Assembly: GCA_029861675.1 (NCBI GenBank)
Contig: JAOTYV010000031.1
Span: forward strand, 1-25,206
Direction: 5' to 3'
DNA: 25,206 bases
Source of the DNA: Alphaproteobacteria bacterium
Lineage (GTDB): Bacteria; Pseudomonadota; Alphaproteobacteria; UBA8366
Shown: piece after piece, positions 22,076 through 25,206 of the stretch
How the letters are laid out: each line of letters begins with the position of its first letter
Position numbering within the stretch: position 1 is the stretch's first letter
Program-made: the position numbers and the translations under genes
Notes under the pieces: model-generated
Database searches by the model: none
Seen by the model: only the letters and a program-made list of their open reading frames with translations
What the model was told of the DNA's origin: nothing

Positions 22076-23626
22076 TGGCGACGGCCGCGCCCGCCCCAGG
22101 ATCCAGGCCGGGATCAGCGCGCAGATGAACACGCCGGCGGTGATCAGGAATCCATCCTGAAAGCCGAAGGTGTTGGCCTGCGCCTCGATCACCTTGCCGA
22201 GATAGTCATAGGCGAGCGAATCCTGCATTGCCTCTGGAATTCCTTCGGCTTGCAGGATGTTCTTCACCTGTCCCAGCAATTCGCGCGTCGTCGCATTCCC
22301 CGCCGTTTGCGTGGCCGTCAGGGTGTCGCTGTGAAACTGCGTCCGCATTTCCAGGATGACGACGAGGAGATTGATTCCGCAGGCGCCGCCGAGTTGCCGG
22401 AAAAAATTGATGGTGCCCGATCCCTGGCTGAGCCGCTCCGGCGGCAACGCGCCGAGCGCGGCCGCCATCAGCGGCGGATTGATGAACCCCATGCCGACGC
22501 GCGAAATGATCGCGAAAAACGCGAAGCTCCAAAACACCGTGTTCACATCGGCGCCCGACATGAGGTAGACGCCCACGGCGAACACGACGAGACCGCCCAT
22601 GACGGGCAATTGCGGCGGCACACGATCGGCCAGCCGGCCGGTCAACGGGAACACCACCATCAAAATTAGGCTCGCCGGCAGCAGCAGGAACCCGGCCACC
22701 GTCGCGGTGTATCCCTGAACGATCTGACCGAATACCGGGACCGCATAGGTCATCGCGAAATTTCCCATGCCGAACACGAACGCGACCACGATGGCGGAGG
22801 CGAACTTGGCGTTCCGGAACAGGGTGAAATCGAGCAGCCGCGGCCCGTCCCGCAACTGCATGCGGGTGAACCCCGCGGCCGCCGCGATGCCGATGACGAT
22901 CCGCAGGGCGATTTCATCCGACGCCCACCCCATGCGCTGGCCATTGGAAATCCCCGAAATCAGGCAATACAGCGCGATGCAGAGCAGGCCATAACTGGTC
23001 CAGTCGAAAGGCGTGCGCGGGCCGGCTTCGCGGCTGGACGGCATGAAGACCATCCCCATGGCAAACGCGATCACCACGAGCGGCGCCGGGACATAGAATA
23101 TCGCCCGCCAGCCCAGCGTATCGACCGTAATGCCGCCGATCACCGGCCCAAGCCCCAGCGCGAAGACCAGACCCATGCCATAGATCCCCATCGCGGTGCC
23201 GCGCCGTTCCTTGGGGAAGATCTGAAACAGCGTGACCATGACGAGCGGCTGAACGATGCCCGACGCAAATCCCTGCACAACGCGCCCGAAGATGATCAGG
23301 TCGAGCGTCTGCGAAACGCTGCAAATCAGGCCGCCAATTGTAAACACGACCAGCAGAATACAGAAGGCGTAGCGTTGGCCGAAGGTAGCCACGAACCAGG
23401 TGTTGAGCAGCTGGCTCGCCGTCATGGTGGCGATATAGGCGGTCGACAGCAGTTGCGCCTTGTCCTGGCCGACGCCGTAGGCCCCCATCACATCGGGCAC
23501 CGCGACGTTCACGATCGTGCCGGAAAACACCATGGTGAAGGACGCGAGCATGCCGCCGACGGTCAGAAACCATCGATACGGCTCGCCGTATCGGGCGCGG
23601 AGGTGGTCGTAGGTTTCCGCTGGCAC
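22073..23626 (-). CDS. MFS drug/proton antiporter, DHA2 (EmrB/QacA-like) family
   Basis: The 517 residues are consistent with 14 membrane segments. The family pattern is clear: SGTIVNVAVPDV in segment 1 (the D2-type motif, L-D-x-T-I-V-N-V-A-L-P in drug pumps, with SG in place of LD), GRVVQGFASGIVQPL, and motif C LGLGPVIGGITVDTLGWRAIFYVPAP. The loss of the LD pair in segment 1 may alter coupling or substrate. The start is GTG 23626 with GGGAGG 4-5 nt upstream. No HlyD/EmrA membrane-fusion partner is adjacent, so inner-membrane efflux alone is the simplest role. The TAG stop is provided by repeat copy 4. Confidence 0.85.
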   Translation of the reverse strand: MPAETYDHLRARYGEPYRWFLTVGGMLASFTMVFSGTIVNVAVPDVMGAYGVGQDKAQLLSTAYIATMTASQLLNTWFVATFGQRYAFCILLVVFTIGGLICSVSQTLDLIIFGRVVQGFASGIVQPLVMVTLFQIFPKERRGTAMGIYGMGLVFALGLGPVIGGITVDTLGWRAIFYVPAPLVVIAFAMGMVFMPSSREAGPRTPFDWTSYGLLCIALYCLISGISNGQRMGWASDEIALRIVIGIAAAAGFTRMQLRDGPRLLDFTLFRNAKFASAIVVAFVFGMGNFAMTYAVPVFGQIVQGYTATVAGFLLLPASLILMVVFPLTGRLADRVPPQLPVMGGLVVFAVGVYLMSGADVNTVFWSFAFFAIISRVGMGFINPPLMAAALGALPPERLSQGSGTINFFRQLGGACGINLLVVILEMRTQFHSDTLTATQTAGNATTRELLGQVKNILQAEGIPEAMQDSLAYDYLGKVIEAQANTFGFQDGFLITAGVFICALIPAWILGRARPSP

Positions 23627-23809
23627 ACTGCCTCCCGCGCCGGGCTCCAGCCCCTGCCGCGCTCGCGTATCCGGTTGAGTAGTAAATCATGTTACGTCGA
23701 ACGAGCGTGCGGCGCAGCAGTCTGCTGTGACGGCATGCAGTTTGTTCCCGCCCGCCACTATCCTTTATCCCTTATTCTCGACAGACAAGGATGACGCCAT
23801 TCCATACCG

Positions 23810-23848
23810 GCCGCACAGCCTCACCCGGAGCCTGACGAAGGGTGCGGC
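23810..23848. other. REP-like nested inverted repeat between divergent MFS genes
   Basis: Outer arms GCCGCAC (23810-23816) and GTGCGGC (23842-23848) compete with inner arms CACCC (23822-23826) and GGGTG (23840-23844). The core GAGCCTGACGAAGGG is similar to the CCTTCG-x-C-A-x-G-C-T-C-type extragenic palindromes common in proteobacteria. It lies in the 314-bp divergent intergenic region 23627-23940, whose remaining sequence shows no other feature I can support; promoters for both MFS genes must be there. Confidence 0.4.
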
Positions 23849-23940
23849 TGTCTGCACACACGCCGCAACCCGCGCCCCGCCCGCGAAGTGACGCCGCCCA
23901 CGGCTGGTCCGCGGGCGCGTCCGGTGATATATGGCCTGTG

Positions 23941-25197
23941 ATGCTTCTCACCAGCTATCTTCGCCTCGCCCTCGACAATAAGCGTTTCCTCGCGTTCGGC
24001 TTCACCATGACCGCCGTGTCCAGCGTGGGGCAGACCTTCTTCATCGGCGTCTTCGGACCGGCCGTGCGCGGCGAATTCGGGCTCAGCCACACCGCGTGGA
24101 GCGCCATCTATATGACGGGCACGCTGGCCAGCGCGGCCGTCCTGCCCTGGACCGGGCAACAGATCGACCGGATGAGCCTGCGCCGCTATGCGACGCTGGT
24201 CTGCGCCGCGCTGATCGTCGCCACCGCGTTCATGGCGGCCGTGCCCTCGGCGCCGCTGCTGATTCTCGCGATCTTCCTGCTGCGCCAGACCGGCCAGGGC
24301 CTCGCCAGCCATACCGGCACGACCGCGACGGCGCGCTACTTCCACGCGGACCGGGGCAAGGCGTTGGCGCTCGCCTCGATGGGCTTCTCGGCGGGAAAGG
24401 CGATCCTGCCGGTGATCGCGGTGCTGTCGATTACGGCGATCGGCTGGCGTTCGACCTATGGCATCATGGCGCTGGCGCTCGCCGTCTTTCTCCTGCCGAG
24501 CATCTGGTGGCTGCTGCGCCATCACGATGTCCGCCACCGCGAACATTTGCAGCAACAGGAGCGGCAGGACCACGCCGAGTCCGCCATAAGCTCCTGGTCC
24601 CGCAAACAAGTGCTGCGCGACGGCCGATTTTATATGCTGCTGCCCGCGGTCCTGGCCCCGTCCCTGATCAGCACGGCGCTGTTTTTCCACCACCTGGAGA
24701 TCGCCACGGTCAAAGGCTGGAGCGCCGCCTGGCTGACCGGCAGCTATTGGGTCTTCGCGGCCGGGATCGTGCTGGCGTCGCTCGCCGCCGGCCCGCTGAT
24801 CGACCGCATCACCGCGGCCCGCGTTCTGCCCGCCTTTCTCCTGCCGATGGTCCTCGGGCTGCTGATCATCTGGGGGTTCGACGACCAGCTCTGGGTCTGG
24901 CCCTACCTGCTGCTGATCGGCCTGACCAGCGGCCTCAGCTACACCGCCGTGACCGCGCTGTGGGCCGAGATGTACGGCACCGGCCATCTCGGCGCGATCC
25001 GCTCGCTGGCCGTCTCGCTCTCGGTCTTTGCCTCCGCGCTCGGCCCGGTGATCATGGGCGTGCTGATGGACGCCGGCATTTCGGTCGAGACCATCTGCGG
25101 CCTGCTGGCGCTCTACGGCGTCGCGGCGACCGGACTGTTATTGGTTGGATTGAACGCCACCAAACAACCGCGCGCCGCGCCGGTTCAGCGAGGCTAA
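23941..25197 (+). CDS. MFS transporter (12-segment, monocarboxylate/oxalate-type)
   Basis: The ATG at 23941 gives a 418-residue protein starting just before the first helix, a normal MFS length; an in-frame GTG at 23842 would add 33 non-conserved residues read through the REP-like palindrome, and neither start has a strong ribosome binding site. Twelve hydrophobic segments alternate with short loops. Motif A-like G-Q-Q-I-D-R-M-S-L-R-R appears after segment 2, with a long charged central loop (RHHDVRHREHLQQQERQDHAE). The substrate may be a small carboxylate, considering the nearby enolase-superfamily gene, but this is inference. The gene is complete, ending 9 nt before the window edge. Confidence 0.8.
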   Translation: MLLTSYLRLALDNKRFLAFGFTMTAVSSVGQTFFIGVFGPAVRGEFGLSHTAWSAIYMTGTLASAAVLPWTGQQIDRMSLRRYATLVCAALIVATAFMAAVPSAPLLILAIFLLRQTGQGLASHTGTTATARYFHADRGKALALASMGFSAGKAILPVIAVLSITAIGWRSTYGIMALALAVFLLPSIWWLLRHHDVRHREHLQQQERQDHAESAISSWSRKQVLRDGRFYMLLPAVLAPSLISTALFFHHLEIATVKGWSAAWLTGSYWVFAAGIVLASLAAGPLIDRITAARVLPAFLLPMVLGLLIIWGFDDQLWVWPYLLLIGLTSGLSYTAVTALWAEMYGTGHLGAIRSLAVSLSVFASALGPVIMGVLMDAGISVETICGLLALYGVAATGLLLVGLNATKQPRAAPVQRG

Positions 25198-25206
25198 ACC
25201 AGCCGA

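Noticed and set aside
23842..23940. Longer N-terminus for the last MFS transporter
   Set aside because: It would start at a GTG inside a palindrome and add 33 low-complexity residues before the first helix; the ATG at 23941 gives a standard family N-terminus.

Overview
The window looks like chromosome of a GC-rich alphaproteobacterium, possibly a marine or soil Rhodospirillales-type organism. This is inferred from family content (Tad pilus minor proteins, many small-molecule ABC and MFS transporters, two enolase-superfamily enzymes, a crotonase, an IS5-type transposase N-terminus) and codon usage; there is no rRNA or other marker to settle the taxon. I saw no tRNA, rRNA or CRISPR array.

Layout. 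1-228: the end of an IS5-family insertion sequence abutting copy 1 of a 105-bp repeat. 352-2340: a small unknown ORF, a crotonase lacking the usual catalytic glutamates, and a secreted HEVAH zinc-peptidase-like protein. 4795-2600 (minus strand): a short helical protein, a TIM-barrel amidohydrolase and a xylose-isomerase-like TIM-barrel protein, probably one operon, preceded by a proline-rich mini-protein. 5162-5805: gene-free apart from a possible small RNA with its own terminator. 5806-9980: an inositol-lipid locus. 9981-10656: gene-free but structured (hairpins, two tandem dyads, a second small RNA candidate). 10657-17701: an enolase-superfamily enzyme followed by a complete five-gene peptide/oligopeptide-type ABC importer. 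17702-18171: an AT-rich island upstream of three Tad-type pilus genes (18172-20603). 20853-25197: a second enolase-superfamily enzyme and two divergent MFS transporters.

Most interesting system. A membrane flippase-like protein and a CDP-alcohol phosphotransferase (translationally coupled, plus strand) converge on a 629-residue protein that fuses myo-inositol-1-phosphate synthase to an inositol-1-phosphate cytidylyltransferase-like domain. Together they could run glucose-6-phosphate -> inositol-1-phosphate -> CDP-inositol -> inositol phospholipid (or another inositol phosphodiester). This is the reverse activation logic of the usual CDP-diacylglycerol route. The phosphotransferase keeps an N-terminal remnant of a nucleotidyltransferase that lacks the catalytic loop, as if that activity had moved to the fusion protein.

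Second notable signal. Four copies of a 105-bp element (123-227, 7989-8093, 20601-20705, 21971-22075) have identical length, begin and end with TA, and contain two hairpins. Three of them sit exactly in the TAG stop codon of a neighbouring gene. Removing the element in silico restores a TAG stop each time, and in one case brings a terminator hairpin back to its gene. This fits a TA-targeting, MITE-like element whose first base is G, so that insertion into a TAG codon leaves a TAG.
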